Source: Isochrysis galbana
Lineage: Eukaryota; Haptophyta; Isochrysidales; Isochrysidaceae
NCBI GenBank assembly: GCA_018136815.1
Contig: CM030932.1
Location: 564,081-628,080, forward strand
Length of the DNA stretch: 64,000 bases
Reading direction: 5' to 3'
In this document: positions 1 to 9,190 of the stretch, piece by piece
How positions within the stretch are numbered: position 1 is the first letter of the stretch
Layout: each line of letters opens with the position of its first letter
The notes under the pieces: model-generated
The model's input: the letters and a program-made list of their open reading frames with translations, nothing else
What the model was told of the DNA's origin: nothing
The model's database searches: none
Position numbers and translations under genes: made by a program

Positions 1-270
1 GACGGGAAGGGAGAGAGAGAGAGAGACGAGTATATATAGACGGGAAGGGAGTGAGAGAGAGAGACGAGTATATATAGACGGGAAGGGAGAGAGAGAGAGA
101 GACGAGTATATATAGACGGGAAGGGAGAGAGAGAGAGAGACGAGTATATATAGACGGGAAGGGAGTGAGAGAGGGGAGTATATATAGACGGGAAGGGAGA
201 GAGAGAGAGAGACGAGTATATATAGACGGGAAGGGAGTGAGAGAGAGACGAGTATATATAGACGGGAAGG

Positions 271-308
<38 letters not shown>

Positions 309-376
309 AGGGGCGCGCGGGGGGGAGGGGAGGGGTCCGTCCCCGTAGAGAGAGAGAGAGAGAGAGGGCGGAGATC

Positions 377-409
<33 letters not shown>

Positions 410-430
410 GAGTATATATAGACGGGAAGG

Positions 431-467
<37 letters not shown>

Positions 468-580
468 GAGTATATATAGACGGGAAGGGAGTGAGAGAGA
501 GACGAGTATATATAGACGGGAAGGGAGTGAGAGAGAGAGACGAGTATATATAGACCCAACGGTCAAGAACGATCTCAACA
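1..580. repeat. GA-rich minisatellite (about 38-bp unit)
   Basis: Tandem units built from a GACGAGTATATATAGACGGG core followed by AAGGGAGTGAGAGAGAGA-type purine tracts of variable length. At least ten cores are visible, ending near 556 where unique sequence begins. The centre (about 270-410) is expanded GA with a G-rich insert. Open frames through it are low-complexity Arg/Glu runs and I do not regard them as coding. Confidence 0.95.
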
Positions 581-766
581 AATATGTTGCAAAGAACTTC
601 ACGTCAGATGAAATTGGAATGTTATTAGACCTTGACGAACATGAAATGCAACCATACCATATGAACAAGGAGGGTCTAATGAGCTTGTAACGGTTATGTA
701 CGAAAACGCTATGCGGGCACACAACCACTTCGGAGAAGAAACCTTGCACATAACGTCATCATGTGG

Positions 767-1664
767 TACACGGGGAGAGTGGAGGAGGGTTAGGCGGTGG
801 CGGGGAAGGTGGAGGAGGGTTAGGCGGTGGTGGGGAGGGTGGAGGATGGCTAGGGGGTGGCGGGGATGGTGGAGGATGGCTAGGTGGCGGTGGCGGGGAG
901 GGTGGAGGATGGCTAGGCGGTGGCGGGGAGGGTGGAGGATGGCTAGGCGGTGGCGGGGAGGGTGGAGGAGGGTTAGGTGGTGGCGGGGAGGGTGGAGGAG
1001 GGTTGGGTGGTGGCGGGGAGGGTGGAGGAGGGTTGGGTGGTGGCGGGGAGGGCGGAGAGGGTGGTGCTGAGGGAGGGGGCGTGGCGGGAAGACAGCCTTT
1101 GAGGATATAGCAAACGCGCCTAGGTTAAGGTCGATGACGAGTAGGTTGATACTCTGTATGAACTCCTGTTGGAGCTGCATGGCTATCTCGTCAAGCGTCG
1201 AATTTCTGGCGGACTTCTCTAGTTGATACGATGTTTATTTGTAGTTCGAAAGAATACGTGTAGTTTGTGACTGTGAAGTCTCCTTGTATTTGGGCGACCG
1301 TTAGGTTGGTACTGGATATGAGTGGTGTGGACCGGATGATGTCTCCGGGTTGAAGTAATCCAAGGAGTGCTAGCTTAGAAGATGTGGCCGTCTCATCCAC
1401 TTGACACAAGGACTCACAGAAGTTGATCAGGACTGACGCATTTATATCACTTCCTTCGATGCGATCCACGAGGAAGACTTGTACTAGTGTATCGTTTTTC
1501 TTTAGAGCATCGTAGATCGGGCTGTCGCGGACAAATTGGTATTTTGTCACGAAACGATACATACGCAGATGCGCGTGCAACAAGCGGGTTGGCGCCCTGA
1601 TGTGGTGATGTGGGAGAGTGATGATGATAGCGATGATGGGGAGAATGAGGATGATTGGCTTCAT
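767..1664 (-). pseudogene. Secreted proline-rich (pherophorin-like) protein, frame-broken
   Basis: Read on the minus strand from an ATG at 1664, the protein opens with a strong signal peptide (MKPIILILPIIAIIITLP). A domain of about 130 residues follows, with several N-x-S/T sites (NDT, NAS, NLT, NYT) and two close cysteines. The frame stops at 1191. Just past about 1240 a different frame carries plausible coding sequence (core LDEIAMQLQQEFIQSI), and from about 1134 to 767 the original frame resumes as SPPPPNPPPP/SHPPPSPPPP repeats encoded by a 30-bp minisatellite. A globular secreted domain followed by a Ser/Pro-rich rod is the architecture of pherophorin or other hydroxyproline-rich wall proteins; that family link is inference. 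Either two frameshifts have broken the gene or small unrecognised introns restore it. Upstream (1743-2130) I see only AT-rich intergenic DNA. Confidence 0.5.
780..1075. repeat. 30-bp G-rich minisatellite
   Basis: Nine to ten copies of a 30-bp unit, GGTGGCGGGGAGGGTGGAGG plus a TTAGGC/ATGGCTAGGC-type remainder. One unit carries a 6-bp GGTGGC insertion. The unit length is a multiple of three, so all frames stay open; the minus frame encodes the Pro-rich tail of the neighbouring secreted protein. Confidence 0.9.
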
Positions 1665-2138
1665 GATGAAGATGCGTGTCCAAGTCGTGAGAAAGTGCAA
1701 CAGTTGCTTGTATGAGTATGACTTGCATTCTATCTCTATCATCTATCTATCTTACTCTCATAATACCTATCATTGATATGTCATATGTCATATGTTAGTC
1801 CCCGTAGGCTCGCAGGCTACCGGTAGTTCCTGGGGGAGTGTAATTGTAATTGTCAAGCATGATTGTGATTGTCTTGCATCCAACTATCTATAGGACTATC
1901 TATAGGTGCTAGGTGCTAGGTGGGAGGCCAGAGGCCAGGCAATCAGGTGGCGGGATTGATTATGCTATGGCCTCGCTCGCGCGCTCACTCTCACCGCGCG
2001 CAACCCTCTGTGTCACCGTGCGCGCGCGCAGCCCTTTGTTCCGGACATAGGGGTCTCCTAGAAACACAGTGAAAAAACACTGTTTTTGACTTCCGTAGAA
2101 ACACACTGTTCCTGTGTTTAACAACTAGGATTTTTGGA

Positions 2139-2257
2139 TTTGGCCTCCGGCCAAATACTATTTGAAATAGAAATACATTTCAAATACATTCGAGGCCTAC
2201 AACCCAGGACGCGCTTCAAATCCAGCCAAATACATATGTATTTGGCCTCTGGCCAAA
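2139..2257. other. Paired TTTGGCC/GGCCAAA hairpins
   Basis: Two near-identical short hairpins (TTTGGCC, 3-nt loop, GGCCAAA) lie at 2139-2155 and 2241-2257, separated by AAATACATTT-like sequence and each followed by ATAC. The arrangement resembles the ends or body of a small non-autonomous DNA element. No target duplication could be assigned. Confidence 0.45.
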
Positions 2258-2397
2258 TACGGTGAATACGTATTTCCCATCTAGGGTGGTTAGGGCCCTA
2301 ACACTGTCGCGGGGCAAGGGGCTCCCCGTGGCCGTCGGAGGGCTACCGGCTACTGTCGCTCAGCACTAAGGTTATACGAGCACAACAAGAAAAACAC

Positions 2398-2480
2398 GCT
2401 CACGCCCTCCCTCTCTCTCCCCCTCTGCCTCTCTCTCCTTTTCTTCCTCTCTCTCTCTCTCCTTCTTTCTCTCTCGCCCC
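2398..2480. repeat. CT tract upstream of the TIR-like/TPR gene
   Basis: Nearly pure pyrimidine tract on the sense strand, about 130-210 bp before the start codon of the gene at 2612. Its position matches similar tracts next to the start codons of several other genes here. Confidence 0.7.
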
Positions 2481-2611
2481 GCCCCCCGGGCCCCTCTTCT
2501 CGCACTCACATCGCAGAGGCGAGTCTCGGTTCACGAGAAAGAAGCGGCGGGAAGAAAGGGGAAAAGGGGGAGAAAGGAAGAGAGAAGGTCGGGGGGGGGG
2601 GGAGCGCTCGC

Positions 2612-4564
2612 ATGGCCGGCTGGATGGATCGTTGTCTCAGCCGGGGCTCTTCCCGTAGAGCGGGAAGAGGGCTGTGGGAGCGAGTACGCGCTCTTGAGCC
2701 TCTGCCTCCTCCGCCCGCACGCTCCGCAGCACTCCACTCGCTCGTAGTCCTGCGTGGCCTGGATGAGCAGCCAGAGCTCGAGGGGAGCGGAGGGACTGTT
2801 GTGGCTCTCCTGGCGCAAGGAAAGCTGGAGGTGGAGCTGGAGGCGCTCTCAGCGGAGGGAGAGGCGGTCAGGCATATAATTCCAACGCACCAGGCCCAAA
2901 CGCTCCCGGACTTCCCTGCGGAGGGTGTCTCCCTCGCCTGTCTCCGAGGCTTCCGTGAAGCCTTCCGAGGGCAGCTTGTGAACAGGACGACTGCCGAGGT
3001 GTGCATGGAGCTCATAAAGCCACTGACGGAGCGGGCGGGCTCGTCGCTCGCCGCGGCCTTAGGCCGCATTCCCAAGACGGTCGATCCACGTACGGGGGCG
3101 CCCTATGTCTCGCGTGCGACGGTCTTTGTGAGCCACGCATGGAAGTATAATTTTGAAGAGTTGCTCGAAGCACTTGAAGCACACGTCGCGAGCGTTGAGG
3201 AGCCCGCGTCGGTGTACTTTTGGCTGGACGTATTCGTGGTAAATCAGCACACCAACATGGACAAGCCCAAGATTTGGTGGACTGTCACGTTTCGTGAGGC
3301 CATCCGCAGTATCGGCGAAACATGCCTAGTGCTTGCGCCATGGGATGGTCCCATCCCCCTCACCCGCGCGTGGTGCATATGGGAGATTGCATCAGTGGCA
3401 CAGACCGGCGCGCGCCTGGGCATCTCGCTCTCGCCGGCACAGGCGGCTTCATTCGAAGCCGTGCTGGAAGAGGATTTTGACCGCCTCATATCCTCCCTGT
3501 CGCGTGTTGACGTCCGCCGTGCAGAGGCATTCATCCCATCCGACCGCGACATGATCTTGCGTGCGGCTGAGGAGACCGTTGGGCTGAGCTTGCTCAATGA
3601 GCTGGTTATGGGCCAGCTTCGCGAATGGCTAGTGGCCACTGCCCGACGAGCGCACGCGAAATTGCCCGAGGCCGACGTGTACTTGTCGAAGTTACACAAT
3701 GGCTTGATCATGCTGTTGCGCGAGCAGCATAAACTCGACGAAGCGGAAACCTTGTGCCGTGCAGCACTGAAGCACACGACCGACGCTTTGGGAACTGACC
3801 ACCCCGATACGTACGGTGCAATGTCGGCCCTAGCATGGGTGCTGAAAGACAAAGGCAACTTGGTTGAGGCAGAATGCCTGTTTCGCGACGCGCTTACGGG
3901 GCGCAGGTCATGCAGTGGCTTGGGCTCGCAGCACGCCACGACCTTAATGACAGTGAGTGACCTTGCATGGGTGGTCAAAGACCAGGGCCGTCTGGAAGAT
4001 GCCGAGGCGCTGTTTCGCGAGGCGTACGAGGGAAGGCGTGAAACACTCGGCGAGGCACACCCCGACACTCTTCTTTCGCTCACCAACCTCGGGTGGATCA
4101 TGAAGGACATGGGCAATCTAGGCGCTGCGGAGGGCATATTCCGCGACGCCCTCGTTGGTCGCCGAGGGACGTTGGGCCCATGCCATCGCGACACCATCAT
4201 GTCCATGACTAACCTGGGTTGGGTCGTCAAAGATCAAGGGAAACTCGCAGAGGCCGAGTCATTATTCCGCGAGGCACTTGAGAGCCGTCGTGCATGCGAG
4301 GAGCTGGGGCCACGCCACCCAGAGACATGGACGGCAGTGACGGATCTAGCTTGGATAGTGAAAGACCTGGGCAGGCTCGACGAGTCGGAGGTGCTTTTTG
4401 AAGCCGCTCTGGACGGGCGGCGCGAAGCTCTCGGTCCATGCCACCCCGGCACGATCTCTTCTATGGAATGTCTGGCCATCATACTGCAAGACCAAGGCAA
4501 GTCAGAACGGGCCAACGCACTCAAGGCGCAAGCTTCTCGGGCACAAAGGCGCAAAGTTGTATGA
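2612..4564 (+). CDS. TIR-like domain plus kinesin-light-chain-type TPR protein
   Basis: A single-exon protein of 650 residues. Residues about 168-265 show a TIR-like pattern: a first strand VFVSHAW, a second strand FWLDVFVVNQH, a helix/strand FREAIRSIGETCLVLAPW, and RAWCIWEIASV, which matches the S-x-WC-xx-E motif whose glutamate is catalytic in NAD-cleaving TIR domains. From about residue 360 to 636 there are six to seven 42-44-residue TPRs of the kinesin-light-chain type (for example DTYGAMSALAWVLKDKGNLV, with recurrent E-A-E-x-LFR-x-AL). There is no nucleotide-binding domain between the two halves. Such SHAW/TPR proteins are widespread in protist genomes, and a signalling or immune-receptor role is inference. 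The start is the first ATG after a G-run; the downstream limit is a clean TGA. TPR similarity alone would earn an automatic kinesin light chain label, which is probably wrong because the kinesin-binding coiled coil is absent. Confidence 0.85.
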   Translation: MAGWMDRCLSRGSSRRAGRGLWERVRALEPLPPPPARSAALHSLVVLRGLDEQPELEGSGGTVVALLAQGKLEVELEALSAEGEAVRHIIPTHQAQTLPDFPAEGVSLACLRGFREAFRGQLVNRTTAEVCMELIKPLTERAGSSLAAALGRIPKTVDPRTGAPYVSRATVFVSHAWKYNFEELLEALEAHVASVEEPASVYFWLDVFVVNQHTNMDKPKIWWTVTFREAIRSIGETCLVLAPWDGPIPLTRAWCIWEIASVAQTGARLGISLSPAQAASFEAVLEEDFDRLISSLSRVDVRRAEAFIPSDRDMILRAAEETVGLSLLNELVMGQLREWLVATARRAHAKLPEADVYLSKLHNGLIMLLREQHKLDEAETLCRAALKHTTDALGTDHPDTYGAMSALAWVLKDKGNLVEAECLFRDALTGRRSCSGLGSQHATTLMTVSDLAWVVKDQGRLEDAEALFREAYEGRRETLGEAHPDTLLSLTNLGWIMKDMGNLGAAEGIFRDALVGRRGTLGPCHRDTIMSMTNLGWVVKDQGKLAEAESLFREALESRRACEELGPRHPETWTAVTDLAWIVKDLGRLDESEVLFEAALDGRREALGPCHPGTISSMECLAIILQDQGKSERANALKAQASRAQRRKVV

Positions 4565-4799
4565 AAGAAGGGTGTTGTGGTGTAACGGTGCCGCGTTCTG
4601 TCCTCGCTAGCGGGAGCATCAGACTCTTCTCCTCTTGCCCTGGCTCTCGGCATCCGTTGCCTTGGACTCCAATCTTGTGCTTGTCATTCGCACGGGATTG
4701 AAGCGCGCCGCTAGCGGCCGGAAGACGGAACAATACCTTCGTGGGGAGTGTAGTCAACTAACTTTATAGTCCTCACGCTAAGCCTAGAAGGCGCGCTTC

Positions 4800-4925
4800 C
4801 GCACCCGATTGGGCATTACCAGGTCTTCCCCAACCCCAAAATCAACCCATCATGGGCTGACCTATGGAGCAAATTAGAGTGTAACACCGTACGTAGTGTA
4901 CAGTAAAGCTGCCTAACGTTTACTT
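4800..4925 (+). mobile_element. LINE family A fragment
   Basis: About 120 bp translate to NPKINPSWADLWSKLECNT, matching GPKMNPSWAKLWNKLECNT in the long LINE copy at 33500-36195 (around 34565-34620). The piece is truncated at both ends and non-coding. Confidence 0.75.
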
Positions 4926-5136
4926 TGTGGCCCAACGTTCAGTTAGCGTTCGACTAAAAACGCAAACATTGTTCATGTTCACTTGTGTTCAAGGCCAATC
5001 CTCAACGTTGTTCTTGTTCAGGGGTTCTCCTCACCTGTTCCTGTTGTTCATTCAAGCGGAGGCTCTTCGGCGCGCTCGGCGGCGCATGCACTTATTTATG
5101 CACGTATATACGTATGCGCGGGTACGCGTATGCTAC

Positions 5137-5270
5137 ATACAACCTACTTTTATAAGTGGGGGGGTCAATGGGGGCCTCGCGCCTCCGTCTCTCCATCGCG
5201 GACACCCCCTGGGGTGGGCCCGTACATTCAACCTCAGCCCCTGCCCTTTGGCAGGGGCTAGGCAATCATC
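5137..5270 (+). mobile_element. Dispersed repeat ending in a 10-bp hairpin (Helitron-like end)
   Basis: This segment is repeated in inverted orientation at 62215-62325; both contain ACAACCTACTTT, then a GGTCAATGGGGGCCTC block and a GGGTGGGCCCGT block. Here it ends in a perfect hairpin, AGCCCCTGCC-CTTT-GGCAGGGGCT (5236-5259), with CTAGG overlapping the stem end. A hairpin just before CTRR is typical of Helitron 3' ends, but no Rep/helicase is present, so the class is a guess. From 5270 to 5850 I see no convincing gene. Confidence 0.5.
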
Positions 5271-5852
5271 CTTCTGGCCCAGCTAGACCTCTAGTGGGCG
5301 CGGGCCGCGAGCCGCATGCTCCCAGGCCTGCATGCATGGGCCTGCTCTCGTACTGACTCCCCCCCCATCCCTGGTCGCCAAGCAGACAGGGGACTCAGGG
5401 CGGCACCCAAGGCCAACGAGGCGAGCGAGGGAGAGGCAGGGGGGCCAGGGGCCAGGGGCCAGGGGCTGAGCCCCAGCCTCCACTGTCCCCTGAGCTGCCC
5501 TTGCTAGGGCCGACGTGGATCCATTTGCGAGGCGGCTTGCCTTCATTTGGTCTCCTTTCCCTTCCAGTCTCACCCTACCATGAGCCCCCCCCGCGAGCAC
5601 CCCGAAGGAGAGGCCCAGGAGCACCACGTACGCGACGAGAACAGCATCGCCTTGGCTCGGCATGAGGGCGCGCCCCGAGAGGGTCTCCTTCGACAACAAT
5701 CACCCTACCATGGGAAAGTCGTTCGCTCCTACAGCGGCTCTGACGAGATGTCCGATTGGTACTACGTATCCCGCTACCACGAACCCCCAGCCCCGCCGCC
5801 ACCATCGCAACTTCCCCCACCCCAGGAAACGGCACTTGCTCCGTGTGTCGAC

Positions 5853-5951
5853 GGGGGGAAAATCAACAACTTTCTGGGGATGCTGCACCGCTTGGCGGGG
5901 AAGGCTGCACGAGCGAGGTGCATTCCCCAGAAAGTTGTTTGTTTCCCCCCC
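5853..5951. other. Long imperfect inverted repeat (hairpin)
   Basis: AACAACTTTCTGGGGA at 5865-5880 pairs perfectly with 5923-5939, and pairing extends outward through GGGGGAAAA/TTTCCCCCC, giving arms of about 28 nt around a loop of about 42 nt. It sits just past the truncated end of the hAT transposase fragment (5990-6427), so it could be a fold-back or MITE-like element or the terminal region of that element. Confidence 0.6.
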
Positions 5952-5989
5952 TACCCCCTCACGCGGAAGGGTGTCAGATTGGTGCGCGG

Positions 5990-6427
5990 TTAAGGAGTGG
6001 GAGTGCGCGGTTTTCTAGGGCCATTTGCTGAGTACATTTGCCTGCCACATTTTGCCGTCAAAGAGATAGCGCTGCGGAAGTCAGGATCGTCGAACATCGA
6101 CAACGGCAGCGCCTTCTTGATGATGACCTTCAGCCAAGCCTCCGAGACCTGGGAGGGGGTGATCATGCCAAAGTGTTTGGCTGCCGCCACCGCGCGTCGC
6201 TCCTCCTTGGCTGCCACCTTCACCGCTTCCGCACTCTCTGCGTTTTGCTCTGCGGTGCGGCGTTTGCGCAGCTCCGCTAGCACCTCCGCGTGCCGCTCCT
6301 GCCATTCCGCTGCCGGCTTGCACACACGGATGGTCCGCGGCGCGATCGATGCATCCAAATGGCACCGGATTTGGCTCGGCCCACCCGTGAAGTGCAAGCC
6401 ACAAAAGAGGCATTGCTTCTTCTTCAC
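5990..6427 (-). pseudogene. hAT-type transposase, N-terminal fragment (BED zinc finger)
   Basis: The 145-residue frame begins MKKKQCLFCGLHFTGG and continues with a spaced HL, a BED-type C-x2-C...H zinc-finger pattern. A charged helix follows, and then a segment AWLKVIIKKALPLSMFDDPD F R that matches the conserved start of hAT/DUF659 transposases. The catalytic RNase H-like core and the C-terminal dimerisation domain are missing downstream, so this is a truncated copy. A separate hAT C-terminus lies at 15360-15576 on the other strand and belongs to another copy. Confidence 0.65.
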
Positions 6428-6429
6428 CG

Positions 6430-7520
6430 AGTGTGACCGGCCCGCAGCCTCACGGATAAAGGGGTTCGGTTCTTTACCCCAATTTCTACATTGTACCCCA
6501 AACTTGCAGCAATGGGATGGAGCACTTATTTAGTGGTGGAGGCTAAGAAATTTGATTCATAGGTCTATTATGATGTGATCTACAATACCTCTACGGGCAT
6601 CAACGCCCAACTCGCTCGTCACGCACGATTTTAAAGCAACATTTTGAACTCCACTTGGACACGGACGTCTCCCCGGGGTATGGAACGCTACAACACAAAA
6701 TTGCACACCGCTCGCCACATCAGCGGAAAGAGGCAGCGCCCCTCGCTGGACTGCATCCAACAAGTCATACAAGCACACTCCAGCCAAATCACACACCTGA
6801 AACGCCGCCAAACTTGCCCCCCAACACACCCAAATACACAGATCGCAGGGCCTTGTCGTTGCTACGAGTACAGATACGCATTGCGGACCTGCGAGCGATG
6901 GGGACGCGTGGGAATGGTAAATTTGACCGGACCTCTTGGGATATACCCATATATGACCACGGGAGCGGGTTTGGTGAAGTGGCAACGCGCGATGCGCCGC
7001 AGAGGGTGCAGGACGGCGCAGCGTCCACACGGCAATCCCCCGCTCTGGAGAGGGAAATGGGCCTGAGGGCAGGTGGACGCGCGCGTACCGCGGAAAAGTG
7101 GGTGGGTTGGGCGCACCTATGCATCTTCTGGCCATGTGCCCCGAGTTTGGAGGTTTCTCCCACGGGTTCAACCGCGGGAGCAAAAAGGGGTACTGGCCCC
7201 AACCCAGCCATGGCGGCGCTGCGAGGCCGAAATCGGAGGGCCGTCCAATGATGCAGAATTCTGGTATGAGCCGATCAACTTTTCTCGTAAACATTCTTTA
7301 ACAGTACAATGGTTTTGTTTTTAATTTTGTTTTTACCAATTTTTCGAGTCTTAGACCCACATAGCCATTATGGTTGTTCATAGCTCGCACGGCACCCTGA
7401 AGCCATGACCCCCTGCGACTATCCTTAGCTGCATTTGTAACTCTTGACAGGCATGGCAACCCTAATTTGCTCACAAACAGCTGTCTGACGTCAGCTCACT
7501 GCGATCAAACAATAGGTACA
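6430..7520. other. No confident gene
   Basis: A 245-residue open frame on the minus strand (6557-7294) and overlapping plus frames are present, but I recognise no domain and the composition fits chance openness in GC-rich DNA. The stretch lies directly 5' of the hAT fragment and may be decayed element sequence. Confidence 0.4.
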
Positions 7521-7525
7521 CCATT

Positions 7526-7802
7526 TCATTCACTATCACACTCACCGCAACTCATCTCCTCAACAGGGCAGTCATCCACTTGATCACCATCAATGGAACC
7601 GACTGTGCGGCGGCGCTTCGGCCCGCAGAAATTACGGCCGTTCTTACCTTTGGGGTACCAATTTGGGCGCTGACGATGCTTCTCGAGACAATCGTAGTAC
7701 CTCACGACTCCTTTGTGTTTTGTCTCCGGAGGACAGAGAGGGACAAGGCTATGAGGCGCTACTGAGCAATCTGAGCAAGCCCAGATTGTGTTCTTGCGGT
7801 GC
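7526..7802 (-). pseudogene. Cys-rich exon, possibly piggyBac-like transposase C-terminus
   Basis: After a plausible acceptor (CTCCTGCAG just upstream at about 7805) the minus frame reads HRKNTIWACSDCS, then LCPPETKH and YYDCLEKH, ending with a basic stretch GPKRRR. A C-x2-C...LC...C-x3-H pattern at a C-terminus recalls the cysteine-rich domain of piggyBac-type transposases. No DDD catalytic region was found nearby, so this is a remnant or the last exon of an unrecognised gene. The 5' side (7805-7978) looks like intron. Confidence 0.3.
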
Positions 7803-7999
7803 TGCAGGCTGCAGGAGACGAGCGAAGAGAACGACGAGAAAAGAACGACGAACGACAAAAAAACGACGCGATTCGACACACAGATGAGGTAATAACTCCC
7901 ACGCCTGCTTGCGAGATATGCGCGGAGAGCGTCGAACTCAAATTTTTTGCATGTGAATATCTTTTTTCTTTTTTGCATTAAAAGTCGGTTGGCTTAACC

Positions 8000-9180
8000 C
8001 AACCCTAGCCTTGCTGCTTGCTGGTCTGTTGCAAGTCTTCGGTGCGTCTGCGATCTGCAGCTGCGCAGCTGCACACGAATTTCACATGGGTGCTTGCGCT
8101 GCGTGGCATAAGGGGGGAAGGGTGCTTGCGCTTGCCGCGGCAGGGAGTCCTGTCGTCCTGTCTTGAGTCTGGAGTGAGCGCTAGGCCCTTTCCTGTGCCG
8201 CGCCGCGACCGATAACCCATAACAATCTGTTAAAATTAAATCATATAAAGTTAGATTCCCCCACCACACTAAGAAACACGCAATGGCGAGATGCTTCCCC
8301 AAACTACGAGAGCTTCCGATGGCGAAGGCTGCCCTTGAAGCCGTGTTGTGCAGCGCACCCAAGTAGATGACACTGAGCGAGATGCTTCCTCAGCGCGAGG
8401 AGCCGAGCTGCCCGTGCGCGCCACCGCCGCCGCCGCACTTGTTGCACTACATCTATCCTCAAACATAAACCACCAACATCACCTGTATCCCCGAAATCGA
8501 AGAGTAGATCTCCTCCCCGCCCATGCCACGCTCGAGGCTGGGGCAGGCGCGTGCCCACTCTCTCATTAATGAGTTGAATGGCCACGCGCTCGCCTTCACC
8601 CACAATGTCGAACATGTGCGGAGCCACCTAAGCACCACCCAGTGTACAAACAACGCTAGCTGCTTGCGTGAACGTCCGGGTGGGCTAGGATGGAGCACAT
8701 CATCGCGTCTCCCTTCAGCTGCCGCTTCCACTCGTGCTTAGCCCCCCCCCCCCCCCCCCCCCCCCCTCTTGCCTCGATCTTATCACAGGCCAGTTGCTGT
8801 GGCGGCCAAGCAGCGGCAGCATGCGGTAGGGCGCCAGTCGCTTGAGTCACAGCCGGTGCCACCGCCGCGCCCTTACATGCGCATGAATCCAATCTTCCTC
8901 GCCTTTGAGTCACCAAGGACCTGCGAAGTACTTTGCGTCTGATAGCAGCCGCACTCCCTGAACTTCAAGCTAAGGGAGAAAAGCATTGAGACCCAGCAGG
9001 CCAACGCCAAAACAAAAATGCGGCCAACATGCGTTCACCTTGCAGGATGCTGTCCATTTCTTTAATGGAGTAGACCGCCCTTTCGCGCCGACCGTCAGCC
9101 CTCATCCTTAGCCTACCCTTGTGATGAACAGCAGCGCGGAGCCCCGTGACAATACTGCTTGAAATTTCATCAATCCATCC
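8000..9180. other. Intergenic, with a 25-nt poly-C run
   Basis: I find no gene I can support. A run of about 25 consecutive C lies at 8742-8766. Short open frames here lack recognisable domains. Confidence 0.5.
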
Positions 9181-9190
9181 GGTGCAAAAG

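Noticed and set aside
165-479. A 104-residue Arg/Glu frame at the window start
   Set aside because: Direct translation of the GA minisatellite.
3244-4230. A 328-residue minus frame opposite the TIR/TPR gene
   Set aside because: Antisense shadow; the plus strand has clear TPR motifs with normal residue use.
2612-4564. Kinesin light chain
   Set aside because: Only the TPR type matches; the N-terminal coiled coil is absent and a TIR-like domain takes its place.
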